Assembly (NCBI GenBank): GCA_030386875.1
Contig: JASJYW010000026.1
Span: 15,022,246 to 15,086,245, forward strand
DNA from: Morinoia aosen
Lineage: Eukaryota > Arthropoda > Malacostraca > Amphipoda > Talitridae
Length of the DNA: 64,000 nucleotides
Direction: 5' to 3'
Both the position numbers and the translations under genes were made by a program. Within the stretch, counting starts at the first letter, position 1. Every line of letters starts with the position of its first letter. Shown one piece after another: positions 11,541 through 23,481 of this stretch. The notes below the pieces were generated by a model. The model was not told where the DNA came from and ran no database searches. It saw only the letters and a list, made by a program, of their open reading frames with translations.

Positions 11541-14290
11541 TTTTCTTGATTTGATATTTGTATGGGCAGGGTATATGGATTTCCTTGAACATATTCGTCT
11601 TTTATAAGTCGATACTTAATGTTAAAAAAATTTTCAGGGAAATACTTTTTTTAGTTGAACGATGGTTCCATCTTTTATAACAAATATTACATCTTGTTAT
11701 TGGGTGTTGATTGGTGCTGGCATATTTATTAAAAACACGTTAATCGCATATTTTACTTCGTTGACGCTCCAGCGGATTCAAAAATGATGTACAGATACGA
11801 TTGAGTTAAGCTCATTTGTTAAGTTCAATTAATTTTGTATTGACGTCAATGTCTGATACGATTATCACGATTTCGGTTTTGGAAAAATGGGAGAAAAATA
11901 CTTATATATTACCAACAAACACTCGAGTGGTTCACGGTCTTCATTGATCAAAATTGAATATTTTTGACGAGCCACTGCGCTCGGGTTAGATTAGGTTTGC
12001 GAAATTTGAAGATGATTACTCAAAATTATTAAACGACTCGCAGTACAGGTGAACTAGTATTTATTTCCGTTGTCATGACCAAGCTGTCATTTTGCACAGT
12101 GCAATTCAGTTCTACAGACGAAATTTTACTTTTTGAAATTAATTTGACAAGATTTTCTTCGAACCTAATTTTCCTGGCCAGAGGAGCAAAAAGGAATATA
12201 ATGAATTAACAATATTATATACTATTCGTGAAACAAGTAATCTGGGATATAATCATAATTTGAACATCAGGAATTTCATATAAGCGAGTTTTTATTTGTT
12301 GGATAAAATGTTCATCTGTTATTTCTGTCTTATGATACTATTTTGAGATTAAATAATGTTTCGGGAAAATATATTTTGTCTTAAAATTCGAGCTGGTTAG
12401 TAGATTCGTGAATTGCGTTACAATTCTCGTTCATATTAGCAGTGTTAAAGATTTCGTATAGTAACTTTTCTCTCTTGTTCGATGTACATTTTGTGTCGTA
12501 GACTTTATTGCTGAATTATTGTTTAATGCTCACGATTTCTCTTTTGACACTCGTGAAGCATAAAATTTGCGTGTTTCCACCAGTGGCTGAATGACCAAAA
12601 ACAATACTTGCAGTTAACATGTAATAATAGAAACTTGATATTCGTTTCTTTGAAAATGAAGATGCAGCTGTCTTTTACATGTAAAAATGCCAAATCCTAG
12701 TGCAAATGTATGAAATCTCAGATGATAATTTGAAGAAAAATAGATTACATATCCATGCCTCAATTTATTAGCCAGAAGTACTTCAAATGCTAGGTAGAAC
12801 CCCTGATTCCGTAAAATTCTTACAAAAGTGATCTTCGTTTCTGTTGTTCGATAATGGTGCGATTTTTACTTTAAATTACTGTTAACATATTTTTATCTCA
12901 GCTTCCACAGCTGAGATTATTTTACACAGCGACAGCCAGCAAAGGGACGACCCACCCTGGACGCGTGAACGAGTTTACCTACCATGTGTCAGGTGTATTT
13001 CAAATTTTTAATGTACATACTCTTATTATTTTGCGCTAACATTTTTACGTCAAAATTGAAGAACTGATATAACTGGAGACCATTGCATAGCTGGTTTATC
13101 AGTTGTCAGATAGTTTTTTTCGCATGTTACGTATGATATAAAAATCAATTCTGATTTTACCAAGTAAAACGTTAAAATAACCTGCCACTCAATGGAATGG
13201 ATGCCTGTATTCTAGTATTTCTACATTTTTGAATGAGCATGTCTTTGACATTTTATTTCCCATGTACGTAACCTTCAGACAAAAAACGTAAATGCTAATT
13301 CAAGGCATTGGATTATTTATTTAGGTATGACTTTTCATCAATAACATTTGTCAGTTATGTGTTATTGAATTTTTTTCTGAAGTTATCGTTAATGTGCAAT
13401 CTACGGAATTCGAAGATAACATGACGAAAATACTATTTGAGCAATTTCTATGAACTTCGAATATTAATTTACGGAGGAAAAGGGCGCAAACACTTCAGCT
13501 TAGACCTGATGACTTGTGCTTTGGCAACATTATATTTCGGCACATCCTAATTTCCGCGCTAAATAGTCCATTTTCTTAAATTAGTTTGATTATGTCTTAT
13601 AGATTACAAAAGCTTGAATTAAGGAAGTTATTTAGTTATTAAGTAATACTGACTTTATTTCTTTCCACGATGGCTACTTCGCGTAGTTTCAATGAAACTA
13701 ATATTAAATTTAGTTGATTACATTTTACGCAAACGTCAGATTAGCGTTCAAGCAAAATTGTTGGGCTAAAACTCTTGGGGACTTTTTATTCTGTGGACTA
13801 ATGTTAGTCAATTTGCCTGAAAACTAATGTAAATGAATGGTTGAGGGTAATTTCTCAGTGTTACAACGTTCATGGTTTCGGCATTAACTCAAATTAACGG
13901 GTCGGTTTCTAATCTTCCAGTAGCCGATATTTATGACACATAAATGAATTTCAATGATAATTGTTTCATCGTTTCCTATTTGTATTGAACTCATGGCTTT
14001 CATGATGAGTTGACATAACTTACGTTATGGGAAATAAAAATTACACCAGCTCCACAGAAGCTGTCCTGACAAGTCACAGGAGTGTAATACTTAACCAATT
14101 AGCTTCCTTACTGGTTCCATGTTAGAAAATGATTCATTTTCTGTTTACCCCGTTGCATTAGTCCTAATTAAGGAAATAATTTGGTAGGTTTAGCAGCAAA
14201 AAAAACTTGGATCAGTCGTTGCATGGTATGCTAGAGCGAAACGCGCGATAAATTGCAGGTGTCTATGTCCATGAATCAATTCAGTTGAGT
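11541..14290. other. AT-rich DNA, nothing recognised
   Basis: Stop codons are dense in all frames and no reading frame reaches 60 codons. No repeat, TIR pair or RNA gene was noticed by eye. Confidence 0.6.
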
Positions 14291-15597
14291 GCGTTTCGGA
14301 GATTGTCCTTCTAGGAGAAAAATATGAGGTTCCGAGCTGACAGGTAGGCCTTGATAGCGATGTACCGATACCATTTTTTTGGCCGATACCGATACTCCGA
14401 TACTTGGAAATACCAATACTTTGACCGGTACTACACCGATACTTTTTGCAATTATATTAAAATGAAACCATAATAAGCCCTACATGGTTGTTGAAATGAA
14501 ATTATTAACTAATATATCTAATAATATAACAATAGTGGCAATAAAATTTTCGATTAGGAATTATAAATCTGCTATTGCTATGTTAACTATATTGTTGAGA
14601 AAACTAACTAAATGAAATCCATTCGATAGATAAGTGTTTCTAATCGTATTACAACGTAATGTAGACTAGCTATAATAGCAACTGGTTCTAAAAGTGGATC
14701 AAAACAATAATTTCTCCACAACATGATTATCATTTTCGTGTGTTCCACACCAAAATACATACTTTGGCGAAAAGAAAACATTAAAAACCTCTAAACCGAA
14801 AACATCCACAAACACAACCCCAACAATAAGTTTGTTCGTGAATTTTTCAAACATCTTAAGATAGAAGAAACCTGCACGATTCGCAATGCACGGTGCTTTA
14901 CCTGCTTAATTAAAATAAAATTATTAGCTTCGTAATATTTGACAATATTCAAGCTAAAGTAAAATGAAATTTTCAGTCACTCCTAAATTAAATATATAAA
15001 AACCTTAAAATGCACCTTCAACTTTTTGATTTTTGTTTGCCTGTCACATTTGTTAAATAATGGAAATTGGGTCAATCTATATATATAGGTTTTAGTTGTG
15101 AAAGAATAATAATTTTATGTCGCTACTAACTATTCATGCTACTTAGCTATCACTTACTGACCGTACGTGCCTCATCGGGAATTCAAAGGAGTTAATTCAG
15201 TCAGCGGGCCTGATTAAACACTGTAATTTAACAGTTACCTAACTAATTTAACTATTTATGAATAGACACTTTATTTGATAACACTTTTACTTCCATGATT
15301 TATGACCTTCATATATATGATGAAATACGTATTATTGGAAAGTATCGGCCGAATTTTGCCGATACCGAAACCACTAAAAATGACCGAAACAGATACATCG
15401 GTACATCACCAGACATGAGAACCATTTTTATCGGTTCACTGCTATTCTGTTTTTCAGCACCTTTTTTCCAACTTAAACCTTGTTTCATGAGCTTCTTGCT
15501 CAACTTCTATGCATCTTGTGGATAGATTCTGTGTTCCGTGATGCTTCTCATTGGATCGTCTTTGTTGCGGATAGAGAGGCTTGAACTAACATCTAAA
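14291..15597 (+). repeat. Dispersed repeat family A, copy 4, split by a hAT-like insertion
   Basis: 14291-14354 carries the family 5' blocks (GGAGAAAAATATGAGG, CCGAGCTGA, AGGTAGGCCTT). 15412-15597 resumes with the 3' blocks (ATCGGTTCACTGCTATTCTG, TTTTTCAGCACC, GAGGCTTGAACTAAC). Between them lies the 14355-15411 TIR element, so the family copy is older than that insertion. Confidence 0.6.
14355..15411. mobile_element. Non-autonomous hAT-like element
   Basis: The left end begins TAGCGATGTACCGATACC and the right end is its inverted counterpart, finishing GGTACATCACCA. Both ends have subterminal CCGATAC/GTATCGG motifs (for example GGCCGATACCGATACTCCG at the left and TTGCCGATACCGAAACCAC at the right). 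TIRs of the form x-A-G-x-G-A-T-G-T-A-C-C-G-A-T-A are typical of hAT-superfamily elements. The 1.06-kb interior is AT-rich with no transposase, so it would need a partner in trans. An 8-bp target duplication was sought but could not be matched, so the edges may be off by a few bases or the duplication may be mutated. Confidence 0.7.
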
Positions 15598-18500
15598 ACA
15601 AAACTACAGTGATTGTACTTGAATGTTTCTTGGGCACCAAGTTCTCGAAGGATAGTTAGTACTCTCGCATGGTTGACCTTCGCTGTAAAGAGTGTAGGAT
15701 GGTGGAAAGGCTGTTTGCGACATTGGCAAAAGAAGTGACTCAACGAATGTATTGCAATTATTGATACTAAGTAATCGTTTTTTTTGCCAATCCTATTCTG
15801 TTTCCCCTCTCTAATTAATGGCTTATTCGTGGACGTTACTCGGATTCCGTACGGTTAACCATTTCCATAAGCGCCCACGAGTCTGCGTTGTTTCGGCAGG
15901 ATTTGATCTCATTGGGGAATATAGGCATTTTGATTTATCTTGCCGAAGCAGACTGTTACGGAATTCTATCGACTTGTGAGCATTCAAAAACATAGGATTT
16001 AGCTGAATGTCAACTGTTATGTGTACTTATTCATGAATATAATTGCAGAATGGCGAACATATTTTGCACGGACACAGCCTCATCGGGACAATCCTATGGT
16101 TTGCGAATAGTTGGAGCACCACTGATCGGATGAAGAAGAATCAGCTTCTCATCTTTGGGCGGCTCCACTGACAAATTCAACGAAACTCTGGGTAAGCTAC
16201 TGAACTAGTATCACTTGATACAGATTTGATAGTAGCAGCACTCTGGTGTTAGCAGAATAGCTCTAAATAAGTTTCCTGTAGAAAGGAATATCAGTAGTGT
16301 GGTATAATTTTAAATGTCATAAAAATATTTAGCTATAGTAGTGAAGTGCACGCAACGCTGTTCCAGTTATAATTAAAAGTAGGCTTATTCTTGGAAAGCT
16401 GACAAATTTTTCCGTCGATGAAATGAAGGATCAACCCCACTCGGAAAATTATGATACCCACTGGACCCGTGTAGACATTCACGGTTGGTTTGTTCAATAC
16501 AATTTTCTGGCTCAATAAATTCTACTTGAACCTGAACACACTCAACCAGAATGTGTTAACTCAAATAAATATTTTTCCGAGTTTACTTCATTTTATGCTT
16601 CAATAAGGGAAATAAGTGAATCAGAACTATCAAAACAAATTTACCCTAATCTAACTTGAACCTAACCTAACCTACCTTCATCCATCGTAGAGTATTCAAG
16701 TATTTGGACGGAAACTTGGCAACCCCCTGCTTTTTTACTCGGAAAATATCAACACGATTGAAATTTTTAATATTGCAATTCGAAATATCAATGCACCTGT
16801 ACTTACATAATCGAATCTAACCACACTTAATTAGGTAATTTTCCTAATTTAACTTCATTCATCATAGACTGTTCGAATCGAAACCCGTGGACCAGTGCTT
16901 TGTGCTCTCATTACTGTAAGATTGTTAAAAAATATTTTTTTACGTTGCGATTCGTAAAACCAGAAAGATTAAACATTCGACGTAATGTATAAATTCTGAT
17001 GGTCTTATCCCATTCATATACGATATAAGTTGAAACGCTATACATACTTTCATAACCATGATACTACCCTCCTAAAAAGGAGCTTGAATTTACAGCTGTT
17101 GAAACCGTTCGAAGAACTTCTGATCCGCGACAAAATTTCCCCATGGAACCAATTGTTTTGAAACCAGAATGATATGAGTAAAATTTAACTCCAAGAAATT
17201 TTTGCTCGGATATAAGCATAAAAAATATGTTATTGGGAAAAGAAAGGGTTTTGGGGCACTAGTGAAATCGAAATTTCTAAACACCGAATTTTAGAGGAAA
17301 GTAAGTTATTTCAATTGCTCTTCGACGCAGAAAACGTTGCTTCATAAATTACATGAAAATATTTTCAAATATGTCAAATAGTTATTTTTAAGAAATCTTT
17401 CAAGTAATAGTAAAAATTTATTTTTTTCACTTTAAAAACATCATATAAATAACTGGACGTTTATCCAAAATCTCTTCGGTCACAGTTCAGTAAATTTAAT
17501 TGCCAATATAATGAGCCCTTAAACAAGTCGCTACGTCGATAAACGAGCAAGAGGTTCATTTTTCAGTGCAGTTATACAAGAAAATTAGTGTTCAGTTTGA
17601 GAGGAAAGTTACAATCTAATAGTGTCGTTGATACGGTGACTTGTGCAAACTTTAAATTGCGAGGAATGTTTTTTTTCATAGGAATGATTTAGGATTGCTA
17701 CAGTGCTCATCGATTTAATAAAGTGTAACGGTCATACTAAGTACAGAAACTAACTAACTCAGGGTCAGAGAGAATTATAATGAAACAAATTTCACTCCAG
17801 AGTACCCCGTGCACCGAAATGAAGGTGAAAGGGCTTCTCTGAAAGAGCTACAATGGTGGTGTCGTTTTAGATTATGAATGAATGCATTAAAAAAAGAGTG
17901 GGAGTAACATTCCGAATGGAACTTTATTATCCGCACTGTTATTAGTTCAATTAATAATTAAATTCCCAAAATTAAAAATTAGGATCGATTTTCAAGTCAC
18001 TCGTTTGTCATCTTGGTATTACTCGTTATCCCATGGCTTAACGTCTGGCAGTTAACGAAAATTATAAGTTTATATCCTAATTTTCATTCAGCTTAAGCAT
18101 TTATAACATAGATTGATCTTTTTTATCGAATGCGTGCGACTGCATTAAAAAACGCTTCATCTGGTCTTACGTCTTCAGCACACGGTCTTTCCTCGCTTTA
18201 TTTTAAGAGTTCGGGCACATGCATATTGGACATCAAATAATATGCTAGCGTGAGTTAGGATTCTATGTCATTAACTGAGCGGCGTGGAGTCCTCAGCTTT
18301 GGAGACTGTCACACGGCTTTTCCTATGCTTTAAAGATTTTAATCATATGTGCCCATAAGGCTCCTTCTAGGCTTCAAATCTTATTTTGTATGTCATCGTC
18401 ATTTTTATCATCAATTTTTTTTCTATATAATTTAATGCTCTATAGGTATGTTTAATTGAAGTTTTCATTTCAATTTTATGACGGTGGACTTTCTAGATTT

Positions 18501-18909
18501 TAACTTCTGGTATAACCTATAAATGGTTCATAATTCCTAATAGTTCAAATGCGAGTGGAGGATACAGTATGATGGCTTAGAGCTTTTGTGTTAAACATCG
18601 ATTTCCTTCGTTTTATTGAAATTAATTGACTGCAGTCATCATTTTTGCCTCATTTCCAGAAAGCGGTGAAAACGAATAGATGAGGATTGCCCTAGCTGAG
18701 CCCTTCCCAAGGAGACCAACATTGCAAATGACGGTGAGAGTCATGAGTATGCCATTACCTAATAAATTATTGTTCCCCAGATTGTGCAAGATAACGCAAT
18801 AGATCTGTTCTTGAGCAAGTGAAAAAAATTAGTTTACCAAATAACAAGTTTTGCCACCTAGTCTTCAACATACATCAATTTTTTGAAAATTTGTGTGTGC
18901 CATGTGATG
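15598..18909. other. Non-coding stretch with a short CCTAAC patch
   Basis: No gene is recognised; the longest frames here (60-78 codons) are short and lack motifs. 16655-16675 holds a short CCTAACCTAACCTACC patch similar to the tract at 5564. Confidence 0.5.
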
Positions 18910-18913
18910 TTAA
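18910..18913. repeat. TTAA target site of the piggyBac element
   Basis: TTAA sits immediately outside CCCATTCC. At the other end the matching tetramer is TCAA (21817-21820) in the left copy and TTGA, in the mirrored orientation (61267-61270), in the right copy. The same mutation is therefore shared and predates the inverted duplication. Confidence 0.75.
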
Positions 18914-19158
18914 CCCATTCCTTACCACCAAATAATTATTCCAGATTGATGAATTTTACTGTAGTAGCTAGTTTAGGTCCCATTAAAAGACGAACAAAGC
19001 GATTTCGCGTTACGTAACGAGTTATGAGTAACACGGTACGAGGTGGGAGTGTGGGACGAGTCCTAATGGGTTTCCGAGGGTTCGATCTTTCATTTTCAGA
19101 ACTTCCTTAGGGTGAATAAAGCGATCGAAATGGAGTTTCCTTTTTACTGTAGGAATGA

Positions 19159-19317
19159 AATTGCACACACACTACATTTTACTGCACTTTTACTTGTTGA
19201 ACACAAATCCCATTCTCAAAAAATTTTATTTTTGGGCAAGAAATACTAAAATTTGCAGTTTACCTTCTAGAAAACAAATTGCACAAACATTACATTTTGC
19301 TGCACACTTACTCGTTG
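19159..19317 (+). repeat. 41-bp direct repeat in the piggyBac 3' region
   Basis: 19159-19199 (AATTGCACACACACTACATT and following) and 19277-19317 (AATTGCACAAACATTACATT and following) are the same 41-base unit with about five differences, spaced 118 bases apart. They lie between the transposase stop and the 3' TIR, where piggyBac elements often carry internal transposase-binding repeats. Confidence 0.6.
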
Positions 19318-21394
19318 TGGAACTCCCAGAAGCAGTCGACAGAGAGGAACAAGTTACGCTTGGGGCAAAAGTAAGTGGACCTGTTGTCGCAAGGGCGCTC
19401 GCTCTCTGTGCACTTCTTGCACCTTCCCCTGTGCCGCTTCTCGTGCTTTTTGATGCGGTGGCTGACGTTGTCGTACCTCACGTCGGTGAAGAGTTTCGTG
19501 AACATCTTCAGCTTATTATGCAGCGGCGTAGACACATCTGCCTAGGATGGGTGAGGGAATACTTACCGTGGCACTTGACGAGCCCCTCCACCAGATTCCT
19601 CATACAGTTGAGATGGGTGTGCTGACACTTGCTGAAGGCGATTCCACGTGCAGTGAGTGCCATGTTCCTCAGGCGTCAGGCGTTTATGGCCGCTACATTG
19701 ACGGACCAGGGGACAAAGCCAAACCACCCATTCTTTTTTTTTTTGACTGAGCAGCGGTACAGGGCCACAATCTAGTCCAGCAGGTCTACTTACTGACCTG
19801 CTTGTTGATGAGCGATCAAGTCAGGCCTGTTGATGAAAACCTGTTCGCCGGCTTCTTTGCAGTACCTTTTGGCTTACCATTGGCTGGGTTCATCGCCCTT
19901 TCCTCGGTTTTCTTGGTCACGTTGTGGATGTTGCTCGCCACGTAGACAGCCTGTTATCCCTCCAGACCGTTCATACCTCGTCCTCCTTGTATACACACCT
20001 AGAGGCGCCCTTCTTCTAGGCAGTTTTAGCATCGGGGAGGAGCACGCGGAGAAGTTTGTGCTTTCGGATGGTCCCTGTTCCACCAATGCCAAGGTTTGAC
20101 AACTTCTGCAGCAGGGGGAAGGAGGTGAGCAAGTATTCGAAGTATATCTGCATAGCCACGCTGCACGCCGGCTTTCTCAACTTCCTCATTACCATGTTGG
20201 AACCCTGGCCGAGCCCGATGTCGACGATGGCGGTGTCGGCCCCCAGTAGGGCTTGAAGTAAAACCCAGGCCGTCAGCTGAGCAGATAACCCACACCTTGA
20301 TGCCGAACCTGATTGGCTTGCCCTGATGAACTGCTTTGTATTGTGGCGATCAGAGAAGGGAAAAGACAGAGACGGAAAAGAAGCGGATGAGGTTGGTGTA
20401 TTTGGAGGCCTGCTTGTTGAGGTTGTTGAAGATTGGCCGGACCTTCTAGTATCTGACATCATTGGCTTGACAATTGTCTGCATAGTGAAGGCAACTGAGA
20501 ATCCCTTCAAACTTGATTTTGCTGATGTTTTCCGCAACAATTTTGTAGTACACGTCGTCCCTCTGCTCTCAGTAGAGGGGGCGGGAGGGCAGAGAGTTAT
20601 ACCGAGAGAGCATCATGACTCCCCTCGACGATACGCACATTGTTCACGGTTAGACCGTTCTGCCATTTGGCCCACGTCTTGCTCTTGGGCTGCTTGGCAT
20701 AGAGCCTTGACTGCTCAACGACCTGCTCCATGAACTCATGTGGCATCATCTATTTGTTGAACCGTATGGGGGGAGTCAATAACAATGCTCTGAAGGTGCT
20801 GCCAGTTCGGGTTAACCTCGTCCAACTTGAACTCAAGGATCTCAGTGCCAACTTTCTTTTTGTCCTACTTATGCCAGCCCTCGTCCTCCTTAGGCTGAGG
20901 TTCAGCCTGTGGTAATTTGCCCTCACGGGCAATATCACCTTGGGTACGACGGGCTGATGTGCAGCTCTGCCTCGACGAGCAGTCGCATCAGCTGTACCTC
21001 ACTGCTCTCCTTCTCTCTGCTCTGTCTCGTTATCTTCCAAGTGATCCCCTCTGGCGGGACTGGTGTCACTCTCGTCGTCAGTGTCAATTTCCCTCATACC
21101 AATAATCTGGGCCGTCTTGGTGGCCACGTTGCCCAATTCAGGAAGAGGAAGTAGAATGATGCGAGGCAGGACATCTGGGTTCACAGATTGAACATTCTCA
21201 ACATCCTCGTCATCATCGTCGTTACAGTCAGTGTCGCCAATCTGTTCAGGCGATTGAAGGTACACTCGGTACTCCTCTGTGTTCTTTTCCTCCAACACGT
21301 CGTCGGAGGCGAAGCGCAGGTCTAGAATTTCATTTGTATTGAGGTTTTTTGACTTGAAACAATTATACTGTATGATAGAACGCCTGGTCAAAAC
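19308..21394 (-). pseudogene. piggyBac (PGBD-type) transposase relic, left copy
   Basis: Read on the minus strand with frame changes, the piggyBac pieces appear in order. First comes an acidic N-terminal region (about 130 codons, 20999-21391, with DDDDEDVE). Next is the H-E-F-M-E-Q-V-V-E-Q segment with RLYAKQPKSKTWAKWQ (about 20600-20730), then KFEGILSCLHYADN and KIRPIFNNLN. The GKPIRFGIKVWVICSADG block (about 20255-20315) follows, then IGLGQGSNMVM, FEYLLTSFPLLQKLSNLGI with GTGTIRKHKL, and VASNIHNVTK. The end is GWFGFVPWSVNVAAINA and a C-terminal Cys-rich tail (RCKKC, YFCPK, DCFWEFHNE), in which one expected Cys is Arg. Many stops and frameshifts separate the pieces and no in-frame path exists, so it is inactive. 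The first ORF has no ATG at its head. Confidence 0.8.
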
Positions 21395-21820
21395 GGGAAG
21401 ACTTGAAATAGCGCAAGAAAAAAATCACTGAGCCATCGGAAACCCACCGGGACTTTGAAGACCCACAAATTTCAATTGACGGTTATTAGCATATAAATAA
21501 ATTTTTCAGTATATAACTTTTCATGGATAAATACTAGGTACAAAACGTGTCAATGAGAACAAAACCATTAGTTGAAATTATTAACTTGTAGAGGAGAAAC
21601 TTGACTTTGCAGCCGCTCCCAATACTCCTTTTTTTTATGCGACATTCTGAAACTTCGTGTGCAAAGGGATGAGGTCACTTCCGGCTCCAAGTCTATAAAT
21701 ATTGAGTACTTCTACCCCGGCCATTATATTATTACTGCTCGTGAAAAACATCGAAAAACATTGAAATATTCATGTTAAAAAAGTGGGACTTTAAAATCCC
21801 GATGGTACGGAATGGGTCAA

Positions 21821-22566
21821 TATTGATGAACTAAGAACATACATAATAAGCAACAAAACGGGCTACCAACCGCCTCTTGAATCACTTGTAGTTATGTGCG
21901 GTGAGTTTTTGTCTAGTGTCCCATTCAAATTCCGTTAAAGTGTTCGCTAAACTTTTAACCGGAACCTGAAAATTAAAGTAAATAGATTGGGTACAGGATG
22001 ACCGTAAACCGCCTACCTAATCATTCGGCCCCTGAAAATATAGTTTTGTGATAAATTAAAGGTAAAACGAATTATTTGCACCAGAACCTAGACGGAACTG
22101 ACTTTTTATGCCGGTTAAATACAACAGGTTTTTAGTTTTCGAAAGTTATTTCCGTTAGAAAGGGCAATCCATGAATATCGCTCGAGAGAAAGTTCAGCAT
22201 CGAATTAGTCGTCTCCATGAGAAAAAATTTATCGCAATGGTAGACGACCTCTAGAAATTTAAAAAAGTCCAATGAACCATTACATTGTATACACAAAGCC
22301 TATGCACTGTACTGATCTTAAAAAATTGTAGGTCCCGTTAACATTTGCAGTCACTTAGCCATTCATGAGTGAGAAGTTCAGACGTTTAAGTTTTCTTATA
22401 AAATCATTGCTGACATGAAAAAACCCATGATAATTATGAATTTCTTTTAGCTAGTCACACGAATTAATTTTTGAAGTGAGCCTTTAACTCAACGGTAACA
22501 CAATGAATGTCAAAATTTGCGTTTACAAAAAAATTAATATTTGTTGGTATGATTTTTATAAAATAA
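21821..22566. other. Unique-looking non-coding DNA (left arm)
   Basis: AT-rich, with no ORF or element recognised. It is mirrored at about 60520-61266. Confidence 0.5.
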
Positions 22567-22803
22567 CCCCTCAAGGGGACACACTGTGATGATGGGATCT
22601 TGCATTTCTAGAGGGAGCATGTGAGGGTTACGGCTAATGGTTTAGGTAGGCTTCGTGTCGTTGAAATAGAGAGATTCTGATTCGTTGAAAGCCATGTTCA
22701 GTTCATGGTTCCTCTTTTCTCGGCGCTGACATTTTTTTCTGAAATTTTAATCAATTTTTCTGAAACTTATTTCCTGACTGGCTCTATGTGCAGGGAGGCT
22801 GCG
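22567..22803 (+). repeat. Dispersed repeat family A, copy 5 (left arm)
   Basis: Begins CCCCTCAAGGGGACAC (compare CCCCCTCAGGGGG at 4043), then GGGAGCATGTGAGGGTTACG, TTTAGGTAGGCTTCGTGTCG and GTTCATGGTTCCTC, ending in the AGGGAGGCTG block. The palindromic 5' start is the best-kept boundary of the family. Confidence 0.55.
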
Positions 22804-23130
22804 GGGAAATACTCGTGTTCATAGAGGATTGAAAGTAGTATCCAGCCATAAAATTTGGTTCAATATTTGACATAAATTCGAACCATAACTAATTTCTCAT
22901 CAGTTGGCTCTCCTAACACTTTGGCTGCGGTAGGTAAAACTGGAGTTTAATATTTATCTCAAATTTAAAGTCGATGTTTGTCAGTAATGTTGAAAATAGC
23001 GAGCATTAACTGGACCGTGCCTTCATTGAGTTTTCATTAAGTATTTATGAAGAATGAGTTTGTGGCTACTGGTCGTTCAGCCGCTTACATTTATATGTTA
23101 TGCTACTGTTAGTATTTATTAGTATTGACT
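22804..23130. other. Non-coding spacer (left arm)
   Basis: Nothing recognised apart from the first half of the 23093/24250 direct repeat at its end. Confidence 0.5.
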
Positions 23131-23143
23131 TGGATTGCAGGAA

Positions 23144-23422
23144 ATGGCTCACGGCGCAGTCAAAGTGTTTAGAAACATTCTTAATATTCCCCAGCGTAAT
23201 CAGCCGGCTACTCAATACAGCCCGGCGCGTGGGTTCCACGTACAGTATTCCGGAGACGGGGGGAGGGAAATAATTTCACTGCCAATCACTACCTCTGCCC
23301 TGCAAAATGAGACTTTCATTAGGATGTCCTTTGTTGGTACACACCGCGTGTGTAGATTCCCATTGAAGTATTCATTCTTCTACAGGAATAATGATCACGT
23401 CGTGTTATGGCTAAATGTATGA
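23144..23422 (+). CDS. Unrecognised 92-codon ORF, conserved in both arms
   Basis: I do not recognise this protein. From ATG 23144 (MAHGAVKVFRNILNIPQ...) it runs to TGA. It is not low-complexity, has balanced codons and higher GC than its surroundings, and contains several aromatic residues toward the end (KYSFFYRNNDHVVLWLN). There is no signal peptide, transmembrane segment or zinc-finger pattern. Immediately before it is an intron-acceptor-like GACTTGGATTGCAG, and at its end AAT|GTATGAGT resembles a splice donor, so it may be an exon rather than a whole gene. The right-arm copy gives an identical translation, although the surrounding arm DNA has diverged by a few percent. It may be a fragment of a transposon or viral gene, or a host exon. 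Confidence 0.45.
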   Translation: MAHGAVKVFRNILNIPQRNQPATQYSPARGFHVQYSGDGGREIISLPITTSALQNETFIRMSFVGTHRVCRFPLKYSFFYRNNDHVVLWLNV

Positions 23423-23481
23423 GTAAAACATTCACAATCAAAATTGATAATGATAATATGTAATTAATAACTGGTGTATGT

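Larger units (their letters stand above)
18914..21816 (-). mobile_element. piggyBac-like element, left copy, end to end
   Basis: The 3' terminus starts CCCATTCCTTACCACC directly after TTAA (18910-18913). The 5' terminus ends in the inverse of CCCATTCCGTACCATC and is followed by TCAA (21817-21820), a one-base change from the TTAA expected of piggyBac. A second, subterminal inverted pair lies inside: 19051-19080 (GTGGGACGAGTCC, TGGGTTTCCGAGGG) on plus and 21432-21466 on minus (GTCCCGGTGGGTTTCCGATG). Near-palindromes of the form GGGACTTT-AAA-TCCC mark the 5' end (21785-21800 and 21449-21464). The enclosed transposase runs on the minus strand and is broken. Total length is about 2.9 kb, normal for an autonomous piggyBac. 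The C-terminal 553 bp (18914-19466) is absent from the right-arm copy. Confidence 0.8.

Noticed and set aside
20016-20540. 174-codon minus-strand ORF as an independent gene
   Set aside because: It passes through shifted readings of the piggyBac relic; recognisable piggyBac blocks are divided between this and neighbouring frames.
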